Shown here: positions 1 through 12,580 of the stretch, piece by piece
Numbering within the stretch: the first letter of the stretch is position 1
Layout: each line of letters begins with the position of its first letter
Assembly: GCF_000275845.1 (NCBI RefSeq)
Contig: NW_006766884.1
Span: 1,730,357 to 1,794,356 of the forward strand
DNA length: 64,000 bases
Source of the DNA: Dichomitus squalens LYAD-421 SS1
Taxonomy: Eukaryota > Basidiomycota > Agaricomycetes > Polyporales > Polyporaceae
Direction of reading: 5' to 3'
Translations under genes and position numbers: made by a program
The notes under the pieces: generated by a model
The model's database searches: none
What the model was told of the DNA's origin: nothing
The model's input: the letters and a program-made list of their open reading frames with translations, nothing else

Positions 1-236
1 GCGAAGTGATGAAGAACCAGAAGATCCTCGGATCTACCATGGGCTCGCACAAAGACCTCATCGACGCTACGAACTTCCTTGCTGAGCACCGCATCGTGCC
101 CGTCGTCTCCCATGTCCTAGACGGGCTCGAATCGGCCGACGAGGGCTTCAAGCTTCTCCAAGAGGGGTCTCATGTTGGCAAGATCGTCATCCGTATACCT
201 CCTGTTTCTCCCCAAACATTTCCCGCGAAGCTCTGA
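1..236 (+). CDS. Zinc-type alcohol dehydrogenase-like protein, C-terminal end (5' partial)
   Basis: The window opens inside this gene, so only about 77 C-terminal residues are visible, read from base 3. The segment KNQKILGSTMGS followed by a helix and ending GKIVIRI matches the C-terminal part of zinc-dependent medium-chain dehydrogenases and quinone oxidoreductases, where it closes the catalytic domain after the Rossmann fold. The catalytic and NADPH-binding parts lie upstream of the window. The open frame runs 9 residues past the usual KIVIRI ending, so a last intron with its donor near 199 (GTATAC) is possible. Substrate cannot be told from this fragment. The next gene is convergent. Confidence 0.75.
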   Translation, partial: EVMKNQKILGSTMGSHKDLIDATNFLAEHRIVPVVSHVLDGLESADEGFKLLQEGSHVGKIVIRIPPVSPQTFPAKL

Positions 237-678
237 GTTCAGCTCATCTTCCGCTCATCTCCCATACCTCTCATCATCCTCAGCGGATCCGTCACACTAG
301 CACACCGAAACTCCTCGATCTAACTGTATATATGTACACTCCAATGAGACCTATGCTACGACATGGTAGAACTAGATACGTGATCAAACACGGGCATGAC
401 AGAGTGTGAGTGCCCCAGACAAGAGACGAGGATGGCAGGTAGAGGATGGGTGTAGGTTGAGTAGACGACAGTACAGTGCCGTGACAACAAAAGCAGTCCG
501 ACGTCATGTGAGGAGACTTGAGTAGCATGGCTGCACGGTCCTCGGGTGAGATACCATCATTATATAGTGCGATAAAGTGCAGATTTCACCAAGTCACCAC
601 GCAAGAGACAACGATGTACAAGAGCATATGACCTTTACCTGTGCATAGATCCCCTAGCAGTGGCGAACGAGTTCTCTT
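237..678. other. Convergent intergenic spacer
   Basis: This lies between two 3' ends and should hold the 3' UTRs of both genes. The only open frame (292-528, minus) has no family resemblance. Nothing else seen. Confidence 0.5.
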
Positions 679-3384
679 TCAGAACAAGTCGCTTCCCGGG
701 AACAACTGGCTGTCCTCCGCATCCTCTTCGTCGCTCTCTGGCGGAGGCTCGAGCGCTGAGACCGGGACGCCTCCGATGAGGGTACCTTCCGAAGGCCTCC
801 GCTGGCTCAACGGAAGCCGCGACCGAGACCCACCGCCGAGAGCGGAGCGTCCTCCTGCTTGTGACGACCTTGGGGAGTACGGATCGTGTTGCAAAAGATA
901 GCCTGCAGGGTTCTCCTCGTGATCCGATGACGAGTTGTCGACCTCGAAAGGATCTGGCGTAGAATCACGGTGCAGGGGGGGTGCGTGCGAGAAGAGGGGT
1001 TGTTGCACAAGAGGCGGAGAGGAAGGAAGCGGCTGACGGCGGTCCTGGTGAGTGGGAAGAATAGGTGCCGCATGGGCTGGACGGCGCTGCTGCGCCGGTT
1101 GAGATACCTGGCTGCGGTTCTCATACTCGAACTGCATAGAAGTCAGCGAAACCGCCAACACTAGAGATGAGATGCACAGTACTGACAGCAGCGAACACCT
1201 CTTTCCGACGACGCTCCCCAGCATCCTTGTCAATGCAGTAGCAGATGTACAGCGTATCAGCACTATGAACGAAGTCAGCCCAATGATTGTAAGGCAAGGG
1301 GACACAAGCACTGACGTATCCTTGACGAGCCCTATACAGAACATTCCAACAAGCGCGGTAACTCCCCCAGCAAGCAGCGCAGCCGATAGTGCCGAATTCG
1401 GCGCACCGAGCGTATGCGCGACGAAGAGGTAGGTAATCAGAGCAAAGGGGAACGTTAGCGTCAAAGGCGCAACGGTAAGCAGAGTGAGGGGAGCTGAGCG
1501 AAAGGAGTCAGGAAGGTTGTCTCCAGAGTATTCAACGCCGAGTACAACACTCACGTTCGGTCTTGAACCTCCGGCGGTAATTCTGCAAAGAGGGGTTCTC
1601 CAGTGCACCCACAAGCGCACGAGCACGCCTCGCACTTGGGAAAAACGCGTCTCCCGTCAACCCAGTGTAGATGAGCGCGTACGTGCTCAGCGAGTTGGTC
1701 GCCCCCTCAAGATAGCCAACAACCATCCCCGCGCCTACGCTGACAATCCGCATATACGGGGGCAGATATGCTGGCAAGGCACGCAAGGCTACAGTGAGGA
1801 GACCCATGACGCGAATCGCCGTCACAATGAGTGCGGAAAGGACAACGGTCCCCAGGGAGGGCTGAGACGATCGCATGAGCGCGGCATGGATCGTATGGGT
1901 CGACGTCGGCGGAGGGGGAGGAAGAGCGGGGCTAAGGACCAAACGAGCGTTCAATGCCAACCGATAGGGACGCAGAGGGTGATACTCACTCAGCGAAGTA
2001 CCACGCACCAATGGTGCCTGCGCAAGTCACGCGAAGCAGTCCACGCGCGACTCCCCAAGACCACAGCCATACTCCGATGGTCGCCGCGATTGCCCAATGC
2101 GCCCATTCAGCTACATGCCACACGGACCTTGGGGATTTGGAAGTACTCCAATAGCCGACCAGAAGGAGGCGGAAAGCCAGTGTGATGAATGGGATGGAAA
2201 GTAAAAGCATGGCAAGCAGGACAGCAGGGGACAACGCCAATAGGAAAGGGTTCTCCATCAGAAGACGAGTAGTCAGTGTTAAGAGGGACGAAGCAGTGTG
2301 GATATCGCGGGGTAGGTTCAGTAGTCGTCTTCCAGTGTACATAGCGAGGGCGAGTGGTACGAGCGAGAACAATCGCAGTCTAGACAAGGATCAGTCAGCA
2401 GTATTCCTTTGCCCATGAGATGGTCACTTACCCCCATGTCTCTCCCCACGTTGGCACTGTATTTGCATCCCACATGAAACTCCCGATAAAGGACCAGACC
2501 GCGGAGATCAGCAGCGTTGCAGGGATGAACACAGAGGTAGCCACCATGACAGGCTTTACAAATATGCGGAGGAGGAAAACATGGATGTAGCATACAGCGG
2601 CACTCACAAAGGTGAGGATTGTAAGCAGAGGAACGGTGTGCAGAAGTGTAGTGTACGATCCTCGCGAAGGGCCCGGTGGGGCTTCCGTCAAGAAGAGGAT
2701 GAGGACAGATGAGAAGACACATACGCCTACACCAGCACACCAAACGCTGGTCCATATCGAGTCGTTGAACTTCCGGCGATTACGGGGAACATATCGAGGA
2801 TCAGGGAGGGAGAAGACGTCTACTGGTCGTGTGCGCCCGTCTCGAGAAAGCAACGATTCGGTTAGCGATAAGGTCACTGCTGTCCGTGGGGGCGGCGCGG
2901 GCTGGTACGAGGTCGGTTGTGGAGGTCGTGTGTGATGTGGGGAAGGGGAACGGGGATGAAGGATATCAGGAGGGGGCCCGCCTGAGTCGGCTGAGGAATT
3001 GGATGGGGACGGAGAGGGCGAACGGAGAGGAGATGCATGTGCAAGCCATCCTTTACCTCCGTCCGGTTCCGAGACTCCTAGGAGCGGTATAGACTGAGCT
3101 TGCTGCCGCGAGACTCCCGGGTCCTCCTCGTCCAGGCGAAGATACGAATCCTCCTCATCCTCCGGGACATCTCTTGCCCTACGAGAAGCGGCTCTACTCA
3201 CGTTGCTTGCGCGCAAGTGAGGATCGTCGAGGTCATCTAGATCGGGCTCGTGAGGACTGCCTACATGAGAGCCATTGTCGGTCGAAAATGAATAGAAAAG
3301 GGGTTGAGAGGAGGACAGACTTGATGCGCCGGTCTGTTGTCTGTTCAGGAACTGAGACGCGTAGGCCGCGAAGGAGGTGGCCAT
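679..3384 (-). CDS. Choline transporter-like (CTL/SLC44, Pns1-type) membrane protein
   Basis: A polytopic membrane protein of the CTL/SLC44 family, fungal Pns1 group. Six exons join in frame to 808 aa: 3384-2432, 2379-1990, 1931-1555, 1493-1316, 1262-1187, 1131-679. Residues 1-205 are Ser/Pro/Asp-rich and probably disordered. Around ten hydrophobic segments follow from NDSIWTSVWCAGVG onward. The CTL core shows YALIYTGLTGDAFFPSARRA and ADTLYICYCIDKDAG, the latter revealed only by removing a 53-bp intron. The C-terminal 150 residues are again polar with an acidic ESDEEDAED patch. SLC44 members move choline or related amines, but for fungal Pns1 the substrate is not established. Likely plasma or vacuolar membrane. 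The start is the first Met of an open frame of more than 950 nt. Confidence 0.88.
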
Positions 3385-3963
3385 CGGGCTGTGGTCTCAG
3401 TGCGACCTCGAGATATGGGCCAGGGCGGAGCGAGGCCAGAAGGAAGTCAGGGATAAAAAGGAAGCGGCGGAGGTGAAAGTCGAGGAGAGGGTTACGTAGA
3501 CATTCTTAGCGACAACTGCTCGGGCCTCATGCCACAGCACCAAAGCCCGCCAAACTGACTCGCTCCGCTGCCCGTGCTGCTCCTTCCGTCTTGCCTCTCA
3601 CTCGACGCCGCCCCCGTTCAAGGGCACGCCTGTATATCTGCTACATATAGGCTCCTATCGATATGAGCTCGGAAGACGGCTCGAATGTGACTGTGCAGCT
3701 GAATGCACACGCTGTTGCCACGAGCCGGCATTGGCACCTGTCACCGGCTCCTGCAACCTCGGCTACACGCTTGTCTGCCTCCTGTGCGCCTCGCATGCAT
3801 TACGAGGACGCGTATATATGCGCTCTACGCCCCTCGTTCCAACTCATCTACCTACACTTTATTCTCCCTAATCTCCACTTGTTCCTACAGCTTCTTGTCG
3901 TCGGTGCTCCAGCCCGACCAGCGTGATAGTAGTTGTCGCAGTTCCGGGCGAGCCGACGCGATC
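3385..3963. promoter_or_regulatory. Divergent intergenic region (CTL gene / F-box gene)
   Basis: This 579-bp region separates two gene starts pointing away from each other. It contains a TATA-like tract (TATATATG near 3812) and C/T-rich tracts from 3840 to 3900 just before the F-box start, as often seen near basidiomycete transcription starts. No factor-binding site is claimed. Confidence 0.4.
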
Positions 3964-5617
3964 ATGCTTCCTCAATACCGTCGGCAGTTATGGAACGACG
4001 ATATACTCCGCGGCATACTTGATCATTTGGCCCCAGCATCCTTTCCCTTCGACAAGGTCGACGACCCTGGCCTCATAGCGCTCGCCAGATGTGCCAGGGC
4101 GAGCCCCGTCCTCTTTGAATTCGCCATCAACGTCCTCTGGCGCCAGGTCGATTCGCTGACCGTCGTCCTACACGTGCTGTCACCGGGGTTCCAGAGGCTG
4201 GAGGATCGGAATAAGGATAAGAGTAACGGGAATGTCTACGTACGTCAGCTCCTTTGCCTCCCTGAGCGTTGACCGCGAATTGAGGTCACAGGCTTTGGCG
4301 GGATGTGTACCAGAGGAGTCGATCGCCCGCATGCGGTACTACGCCACTCGCATTCGCAGGCTTGCACACCGCGCGGACCTACACAGGATCGAGCCGGAGG
4401 TATTCTCGGTGGTACACAGTCAATTGAGAGGGGAACCATTGCTTCCTAGTCTTCAGGTGCTTCATTGGACGCAAAGAACCCCGACAGACGTCCTTGAGAT
4501 ACTTTCCGTGGTACCACCTTCCCTTCGAGAACTCTGCATCGCTGGTCTCGGTGCCAAGGGCGAAATTGCACCGCCCGCAGTCGCAACCTCGACCACAAAC
4601 TATGTCTTCAGTCGGTTCATCCACGACCTAAGTACCGCTGCCCCCTCTCTCGAGCTTCTCACACTGTCCGGGAACATCCACTCATCCTCTATCGTATGCC
4701 TCGGCGAGCTCGCGAGATTGAAATCGCTCAGTATAATCAATTTCTCGCACCACGGCTTCGGATCCGGCTACCTGCCCGTCATCCGGTCCTGCGCCGCGTT
4801 CCCCCTGCAAGAGTTTGGGATCAATCTCACAGACTCGTCCGTGTTCGATGGAGAGGTGACTGGTTTCCATTCCCTCCGCACGCTGCGCGTCCACGGCACC
4901 CTCTCGCTCGTCACCCGCTTCCTCTCGTACGTCTCTTCCGGCGAGCTCACATCGTTCGGCGCCCTCGTCCCTCGCCCAGATCGCTGGGAGGACTACCGCG
5001 GGTGTCTGAACGTCCTATGCGCCCGCTTCGGGTCCTCGTTGCGCTCCGTCCGTCTCTCCGGCTCCTGGACGGGAGACATGGCGTCGCTCGCACGGCCTAT
5101 CGACGTGCTCGCGCCGCTGCTCAATCTGCCGCTGCTCGAAGACGTATGCATCATCTCCGGCACTGGGGTCGCATTGTCCTTGTGCGCCGAGGGTGTCACC
5201 ACGTTCGCCAAGGCCTGGCCGAACCTTCGTGAGCTGCGGCTGTTGTACTCTCCCGTTCCCGCGGAGCTGCCCATCGACGCGCTTGGGGTGTTCGTCGAGC
5301 ACTGTCCGCGATTGCAGACGTTGTGGCTCGCCTCGGTCGACGTGCGGGGCATCAAGAAGCGCTCGCTCGACGCGTGTCCGAAGGCGTCGAATCATGGGCT
5401 CAGGCAGATATGGCTCGCGGGAGACGTGCCCAAGGCCGATGCGAGACGGGTGGCCGAGTTCGTGGACCGGATGTTCCCTCATGTCGACCTCAGGCCTGTG
5501 GACTACCCGTGGCAATCGTCCAGGAGCCCGGGCAGCTGGCAGAGCGTCCTGGCGAGTCTGAAGGAGGTGAAGGCCGTGAGGTTGTCTTCCTCGCCTGTGG
5601 CGCAGATAGAGGAATGA
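3964..5617 (+). CDS. F-box-like protein with leucine-rich repeat-like C-terminus
   Basis: Two exons (3964-4239 and 4292-5617) join in frame to 533 aa. The first about 60 residues have the layout of basidiomycete F-box-like domains: LRGILDHLAP, then LIALARCARASPVLFEFAINVLWRQVDSL. The remainder has spaced leucine patterns such as LPSLQVLHW, SLRELCI, LELLTLSGN and LRELRLLY, as in LRR-like substrate receptors. Such proteins normally link a target to Skp1 in an SCF ubiquitin ligase. The target is unknown and these families are expanded in Agaricomycetes. The acceptor at 4291 is chosen because the nearby AG at 4284 breaks the frame. It differs in length and sequence from the two F-box genes at 31.8 and 39.4 kb. 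Confidence 0.83.
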
Positions 5618-6432
5618 GATCTACTAAGACGGTACGTCCTACTCCTCTTCCTGTGCTTCTTAGCATGTGCTTCTTGGTCCCAGGAGTGGTGCCTGTCCAC
5701 TTCCCCTTCCTCCATGGCTGATGCATTTGTCCTTTTGTAGGGATAGCTGGCGCAAAAAGGAACCTCAACATTCCGCCTGTTCTGATATCTGTGCGGGTAT
5801 GCATGTCCAGACGTCTTCATTCTCACAAAGTGGCGGGGCTACGGTACATAGACTATCTAATTACTCTTGAACTTAGGAGCGCCTAAATTGGCACAAGATC
5901 GCAATACTTCCATCTTCCCAGCTCGCATCCAAGACTCGGGGTCTCGCCTTCTCTGATTTATTCAACCCGTTCTCGCTTTCTCCCTCATTTCCTCTCAAGT
6001 CTCTCCCATCCTTCATCCGATCCATTCTACTATGTTGTCATTAATATCTCCTCTCCTATTATACGTACGTACCACTTAGTTATCACCCGGTCGTCGTTCC
6101 CATCGCCTGGTCGCTGTGTTGTCGCGCTATCATTAAATCGCATTGCTGCTGTGCTGCTGCTATCTACTCTGGCAGAGAAACGATTCACCCGTCGCGGCTA
6201 TGATTACTTGTTACAGACTCAAAAGGTGCTCGATGTGCGACGTGCGAGGGAGGAGCCTGCAAATGCTACATGACGTACCACGGCTACGATACAGTGTTTA
6301 TGCGAGGGATCTTATCCAGTGATTGATAGTATACGGTAACGTATGCGACGTGCAAAATGCTTCGGACTGGAGTGGTGGGGAGAGTTGCTTGCAGACCATT
6401 CTCGCCATGCGCATGTATGCGCGTCGTGGTTA
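5618..6432. other. Convergent spacer, no gene seen
   Basis: Lies between the 3' ends of the F-box gene and the glycosyltransferase gene. C/T-rich stretches occur at 5930-6070. No coding pattern or RNA gene was recognised. Confidence 0.4.
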
Positions 6433-7914
6433 TCACCACTCTCGTTGGCCAGGGATATTCGACAGCGCCTTACAACTCTCGAGCTTTTCCCCGTGCGTCG
6501 CGTACGTCCTGTGCCACGACTGCGCCCACATCTCCATCTCCTCGACGAACACCCCGCCCTCCTCCGACGCCCTCCGCCTCGCGTTCGCCTCGAGCTCGTG
6601 CATCGGCACCAGCGCGTAGTTCTTGTTGTCCTTCGTGAACGGCTTCACCATCGTATAATGGATGGCCCGGATCTCCTTCTTGATGCCCTCCCACATCCGC
6701 GGCGCGCGCGCCTTGATCGCGAGGTTCGCGTTGTACGCGTACGGCAGCCGCACGACGTCCTTCGCGAAGAACGTGTTGAGGAACGCCTGCTCCGCGTCGT
6801 GCCTCCAGTAGTCGGCCTCCGGGATCCGCCGCAGCATCTCCCCGAACAGCGCCGTGCTCGGCCGGAGGAACAGCACGCCCGCGTTGAAGCCGAGCACAAA
6901 GCCCTTCCGGTTCGTGTACACGTCCCCCGTCGCCGCGAAGCGGTACGGGAGCGCGAAGAGCTCGTCAAAGTTGCGCAACACGAGCGTGTCCGCGTCGAGG
7001 TACACGACGCCCGTCGCGCCGAGCGCGTCGAGCTCCCACAGGCGCAGCTTCGTGTACTGGTCGATGAAGTGCGGGTAGACGCCCGCGCCCGCGTCCGGGG
7101 GCTCGATGCGCGCGACGGGATGCGGGTGGAAGCCGGTCGCGGACGCGATGCAGAGCCCGCGCGGGGAGACCTGCTCGGGGATGTAGAGCATGACCTTGCG
7201 CGCGGTCGTGTTCGCACGGTTGAGGGAGTCGCCGAGCGCGGCGACGGCGGTTGCGAACTCGTCCGTGAAGAATGACGTCGCGACGATGTTGCCGTGCCCG
7301 TCCAGTGGGCTGGGGACGAGAAGCGCGTCTTGATCGACAAGTGGCAGATTGTGTCTGGCGGGCAGCAGGTCGCATTTAGCCAGTGAACAATAGGTCACAC
7401 GAGTTCAACGTGCCAGGGGGGAGGAACGCGCATGGAGTCTCGCATCATGCAACAGCGTCCGAGGATGGAAGGTTCGTTTGACAATAATGCGGTAGACTCA
7501 CAGTGGTGACCAGCGCGTGAAAACGTCTGCTGGAGGAATATGTTGAATGTAGCGTACGACGAAGAGAACGTTGAGCCCGAGCGACAGTATTCCGATCCAT
7601 GTCCAGCGCCCCCACTCCGACGGCCTGTCCAGGCCATACCCTTGCAGCTTCCACCACAGCCGCGCCATGCTCGCTCTTGGCCACCAGCGTATATGTCGTA
7701 AGAGCCGTAAGAAGGTCGTTTCAGAGGGATCCAGAGGGCCTCTAGCACGCAGGCGAGGCGGTGGTATTCGCCGACGCTCCCGAGAATTCAGACGTGGACG
7801 GGATTGCGTGTCGGAGTATGTGCCCGAGCGTGCCGACAGGTCGAATTGTGGTGATAGGGGTGGGGAAGGGTAGGAAGAACTGGAAGCCGAGGGTGTTGAC
7901 GTAGAACGCAGCAT
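6433..7914 (-). CDS. Glycosyltransferase family 8 protein, type II membrane
   Basis: A Golgi-type glycosyltransferase using a nucleotide sugar. Exon 1 (7914-7502) encodes a Ser/Pro/Arg-rich cytosolic tail and one membrane anchor near residues 105-125 (WTWIGILSLGLNVLFVV), a type II topology. Exon 2 (7354-6433) encodes the GT8 fold: YLDADTLVLRNFDELF contains the DxD metal/sugar-nucleotide motif, then FNAGVLFLRPS and AEQAFLNTFF, all usual for glycogenin/galactinol-synthase-like GT8. The 147-bp intron is long for this window, so a small extra exon cannot be excluded. The chosen border keeps frame into HNLPLVDQDALL. An in-frame ATG at 7932 is an alternative start. Acceptor and donor sugar are unknown. 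Confidence 0.85.
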
Positions 7915-7932
7915 GCTGGCTAGACAAAGCAC

Positions 7933-8943
7933 GACTTATACCCCGCACCGGGCGTTCTGTGCAGAACCGAGGCGGAGCGATGGCCGCCGCGCAGCGTTTT
8001 CATACACAGCACGAGCGAGCGGCCAGCTGAGGTCAGAGGATGTGGATTTGGATTTGGAGATGTGCGCATGCACGGGCGCGCAAGAGTCTTCTCGCTTACA
8101 CGCGCGCGGTAGCACGGCCCCGGTCGCTACTTACGACACTCTTGCACACCAGCACATAGATGCATGTAGCGACATACTCCAAGCATACCAGTGTAGCTAC
8201 TGCGAGCTGCTCCATACCTGCAATGCTCAGTCTTCCCGTTTCACCCTTGACCGGCCCCATTCAGGCATCCCAGTGGGCACTTCGCCGCTGCCGCTGTCGC
8301 CGCGGCGCTCCGAAGCTAAGGACGTACCGCCTCGTGGACTTACGCAGCATCAAACGGTAAGAAAGTCGCCAGCGAGAGTCGCTCGAAATGTCTCAGACTG
8401 TGGATATCAGCTGCGAAGGAGAAGGGAAGGACGACGAGCGCCGGCGCCCGAAAGCTGGGAGATGGTCAAATAATCATTGGATGAGAATGATTGACGCGTG
8501 TCCCCGGAATGCAGGATGCAGTGCTCTTCAACTTTGTTCCTCGTAACCTCCGTGCACTTCGGGAAATCAAAGGCCGACATGTCAATGTGCTGACGCTGAT
8601 ATCGACTGCATATGCAGTTTGGACACTCGTGATTCAGCGAGAAGAACCGAGCACGATATTCCCGGCAACGGATACAGGGTTGGGGCCAGAGCAAAAGACG
8701 ATCACGAGCTGTATTCGCCAGAGACGCCCAATGGCAAGGCATTGGTTGAGCATGTAACGATGGACAATGGTGAATGTTTCATGCTGCAGCAGCATAGCAC
8801 AGCAAAGAGTAGCGTTATGCAATACAAGCCGTCAAGTGCTGGTATCGATACAGCGTTTGGAGACTGTCACACTGGTCCTTTTGCTTCACAACGTCCCAGT
8901 AATCATATTCCTTCGTGCAAAGCTAACTTCACTCCGTATCTTC
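7933..8943. other. Intergenic, no gene seen
   Basis: About 1 kb between the glycosyltransferase start and the permease stop. Several open frames occur on both strands, but none has family motifs or sensible splice structure. Confidence 0.4.
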
Positions 8944-11197
8944 TTAGACGAGGCCTTGGTTTGCGCACGTGAACGGTCCAGGGAATCCTCCGTTCCGATA
9001 GCCTGTGGACAAATTCACGGTTCAGACCCCAATTGCCCTAGCAAGAGAAATACTCAAGATCGCTTACCGTCCAGAATGCTTTGTATACTGGCGTACAGGC
9101 CGCCGACCATGATGAACGCCCCCATCTATTCAGGACCATCCTTAATGAGCGCGTGATCGCAGGTAAGAGCGGCTGCCAAGCAACATACAAGGATGATCCC
9201 GGACCAGAATATCGTATTCGCCTTCTGGCGTGCGGTTGTCCACCGTTCTGAGCGTGGAGTCATATGGAACCAGAAGATACCCTGCACACGCAAGCCGCAT
9301 GAGCCCGTCATGCAACCGTAGACAGTGCGACGTGCCATTGAACTTACCGAGATGCCATATGTGAACCAGGCCGCAAACAGGGAGCTGATGACACCCAAGA
9401 GATCATTGAAGAACGGGATACTACAGAGCAGTGAGCATCAGCAGCCAGCCCCCATTGCTTCCGGGTCCTCGACGCGATATGTCTGTCACTCACACTTCTG
9501 CGATGACGAACGCCAAGGCCCAGATCGCAGTGCATATGGCGGCCCATGTGAGCCAGCCTGTCCACGAATGGCTGGTCATATGCCTCGAGTGGACACCTTT
9601 CCTGCGGAATCTGCCAAACGGGAGAGTCAGTGTCGGACTCTGACCGCGGACGCCCGATTGCGTTGCGCGTCGCGACTGGGCGAACCGCCAGCAGTTTCGC
9701 GAACCGCGCCAAGTAAAAGTCGCTCACATCCTGATGAATATGAGCTTGGCGCAAACGTGTCCATTGATCACGCCAGCGATGATGATGGTGGGGAGCGCGA
9801 TTCCATACGCAACTTTGCGCAGCGTAACCCCAGTGTTGCCAAGGGCAGGGGACACGGTGTTAGCGCCAGTGTAAGCATACACCACGATACCAACGATGAG
9901 GTAGAGTGTGGTGTCAGTGATTTGGAGCGCATACAGAGCCTTCGGGAAGTCCTGAGAGCGGACAATGCGCAGGCAAGAAGGCATCATTGATCTCCAACAT
10001 AGACGCAGCATGAAAAAGACCGGGACACATACCTCCGGCTCCTTCATCTCCGCAATGAAAGTGAAGAATGCAACATGGCCCGCGTACGCAAAGATCTAGC
10101 GGAAGCTATGAGGCTGTGTCAAGCGGCCAAGATCGATCATGTGCACGTACAATGTCGGTGACGGCAAGGAATGCCGGGGCAAAAGCGAGATGTGATGTGA
10201 CAGCAACAGTTCCCTGGTGTCCAGCGACGCCGACACCAATCATGGTAATGAAGATCGCGCCTAGACAGTCACTTCTTGAGTGGTGCTGAAGGACACATTG
10301 TTATTGACTGAGTACGCACTGATGATGGAAATAAAGGATACGACGCTGAGGTATGATATCCCATCCAGCGTTCGAGGTAGCGTGAATAGGAAGCAAATGA
10401 TAGCCGTCACAGCGGCCCAAACCACGGAGCATGAGGCACCATTGGTGACTATCAGAGTCAAAACCGATATTCATGAGGTGACATCATGACTGTAGCTGTT
10501 TCTAGAGCACCTACTGGTATCGAAGGCAATGAGCCCCGTCAAGACATGGCTTCCGCAGAGGAAGATGATGAAGATTACTTGTGCAGCACCGAGGATCTCG
10601 CGACCTATCGGGCCTGCGAGTATCTCCCCAGCGTCTGCCATATTGTGCACATGGGGATACCGCAGCTTGAAAGACCCGATGACGTAGCCAGTAGCTGTTG
10701 CGATGATTCCCAAGCCCTGAGAGCGCGCATATAGTCAACACTATTGATCCAAGTGGTACGCTCTGACTAATGGCACGCACAATCACGAGTATACATCCCG
10801 CTACCATTCCAATAGATGCAAATACTGATGGTATTGACAGGATCTGCATGGTAGCGTTGTCAGCAGATAGGTCCGTCCGTGAACGGCTCGTGTACGTACC
10901 CCCAAGGATACTGTTTCCGCCAGCATGAGTGCCGCAGCTTTCCACCATACCATCGTCCGATACTTGACTGGAGACGATGTACGAGTACCCACATGAGATG
11001 ATGGGAATCTGAGAGTAGTGGAGATGCTCACTTTGGGCATTTCCGTCCTCCTCCCCGTAGACGTCGAAACCTTCTTCTCGCACATGGACGACGTTGGCAT
11101 TGTTCTCGGCATGCCCTCTCTTCTCCGTCAACCGCTTCTCACCCGATCGTAATGGAGTCGCTCTTGGTGAAGTGGCCCCGTTCGTTACTGTACTCAT
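8944..11197 (-). CDS. Amino-acid/auxin permease family (AAAP), Mtr-like neutral amino-acid transporter
   Basis: Thirteen short exons splice to about 474 aa. The order matches fungal Mtr-type permeases: IKYRTMVWWKAAALMLAETV (first membrane helix), GYVIGSFKLRYPHVHNMADA, LPRTLDGISYLSVVSFISI, IFAYAGHVAFFTFIAEMKEP, DFPKALYALQITDTTLYLI, VIPFFNDLLGVISSLFAAWF and a short tail ending ANQGLV. About eleven membrane segments are expected. Family members import neutral and aromatic amino acids by proton symport at the plasma membrane. Each junction was accepted only where GT-AG borders kept the frame. Because exons are so small, a frame-based gene finder would report only fragments. The start at 11197 gives a hydrophilic 55-residue N-terminus. 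Confidence 0.87.
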
Positions 11198-12580
11198 TGC
11201 TTCGTCTCCGTTGAGGTAGATGCTGCCGTTGATCTCCAAGAATCCAAGGAAAGCAAGTGGCCAAGAGTAATTGTAGAGAAGGCCGGGCGAGCTGGGGTGG
11301 CAGCTAATAAACATCATCCGATGTCATCTCGACGCTCGAATGGGTGACTCCATCGCGTGCGCCTCGAAAGGTGGCCGAGGCTGACGGCCGAGTCGTCGGG
11401 AAACCCATCGAGCTCCAACGTTCGACCAGCTGGTCGGGAATGCGTTCTGTATGAAGTCATCCAGCGATAACCTTCAGGCGCCCGTTTAGCCTTGGCCGGA
11501 GAATGCCAGAACCGGTCCGCCGGCCGATTGCCGCCTCCAGCGCAACCCTTTTGCTTTCCGACCGCACGCTACTCAACGCTGTATTCCTCGGACTTGACTC
11601 GGCGTGGGTATAGATGTATCATGTTGGATTACTGATGTCACTTGAATTGACACATAGGGATTCATGTAACAGCACCAGCACCCGCCGGCAACAACATCCG
11701 CCATCAGAAGGTCAGCTTGTCACTACACTACATGAGGCAAGCTGCAGTTGAACACCGCGTCATGCCAGTCTGAAGTTCAAGGCTCAATGCGCGTAATACG
11801 AGGTCATGACAACAGTCCGTCATTCGATCATGCGTCATGTCTTGTCGTGGATCATGCCGGGGTAGCCAGTGCAGTCGTGTCGTTCCATAGTGGGGAAGTA
11901 GGAAGCATGTGCAGCTTATTGTGTGACATTGAACTCCTCGCTCACAGTTATCGAAGTCACCTAAGACTGAGCCAATTGGTTGGTCGGATTTCTCGTCAAC
12001 CCATGGGACGGTCACCTCAATACTACGTGGAACGTGGACGTCTGGTTCTCCAGTGTCGCGACCGGGAGAGCAGCAACCATTTCGAACCAACAGCCCAAGG
12101 AAGACCGAGGAAATTGCGAGGCACTTGGTAACGGAGTGCAAAGCCGCGAGTGTTAGGGGAGTCTTGAAGGCTGGTTGTGAAAATCCGCTGGTGGGTTGAG
12201 TCGTGAAAGAGAGGCTGGGTCAACGGTCCACCAAAGGTAAAGCTCAAGCAGCACCGTCTCGAGATCGCCATCGTCGAAGCTCCTACAATTGCCTTAGTCC
12301 ACCGTCCCAGGCACCGGAACATGGTGTAGGGAGGCGCATCACCGAACGGGCACGCCTAGCCAGACGACCCACGTCGTGCCCTCTGCCTGTTGCAGCGCGT
12401 TTCGGTATGGTCTCCGTCTCCTACCTCTGTACTGAAGTTCCCGAGCGACGTCGAGTTAGGTATCGAGATCTCACGATCAGCCGGTCCGATGAGTGCCATC
12501 GATTGTGGACTAAACATAGATTAATCCAGAACCACCATCACCCAGTCGCAAACTGCTACGCGACTTCTACGCAAGCAAGG
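11198..12580. other. Intergenic; unsupported small minus-strand ORF
   Basis: This divergent region between the permease and the SDR gene contains a 137-codon minus-strand frame (11728-12141) whose first residues resemble a secretion signal (CLAISSVFLGLLV). It has no family match I know and no supporting splice structure, so I do not call a gene. Confidence 0.35.

Noticed and set aside
1484..2185. 233-codon plus-strand ORF
   Set aside because: Antisense shadow of exons of the choline-transporter-like gene; no motif of its own.
11728..12141. 137-codon minus-strand ORF with a signal-like N-terminus and many Cys
   Set aside because: Could be a small secreted protein, but no family, splice or codon support; kept only as a note.
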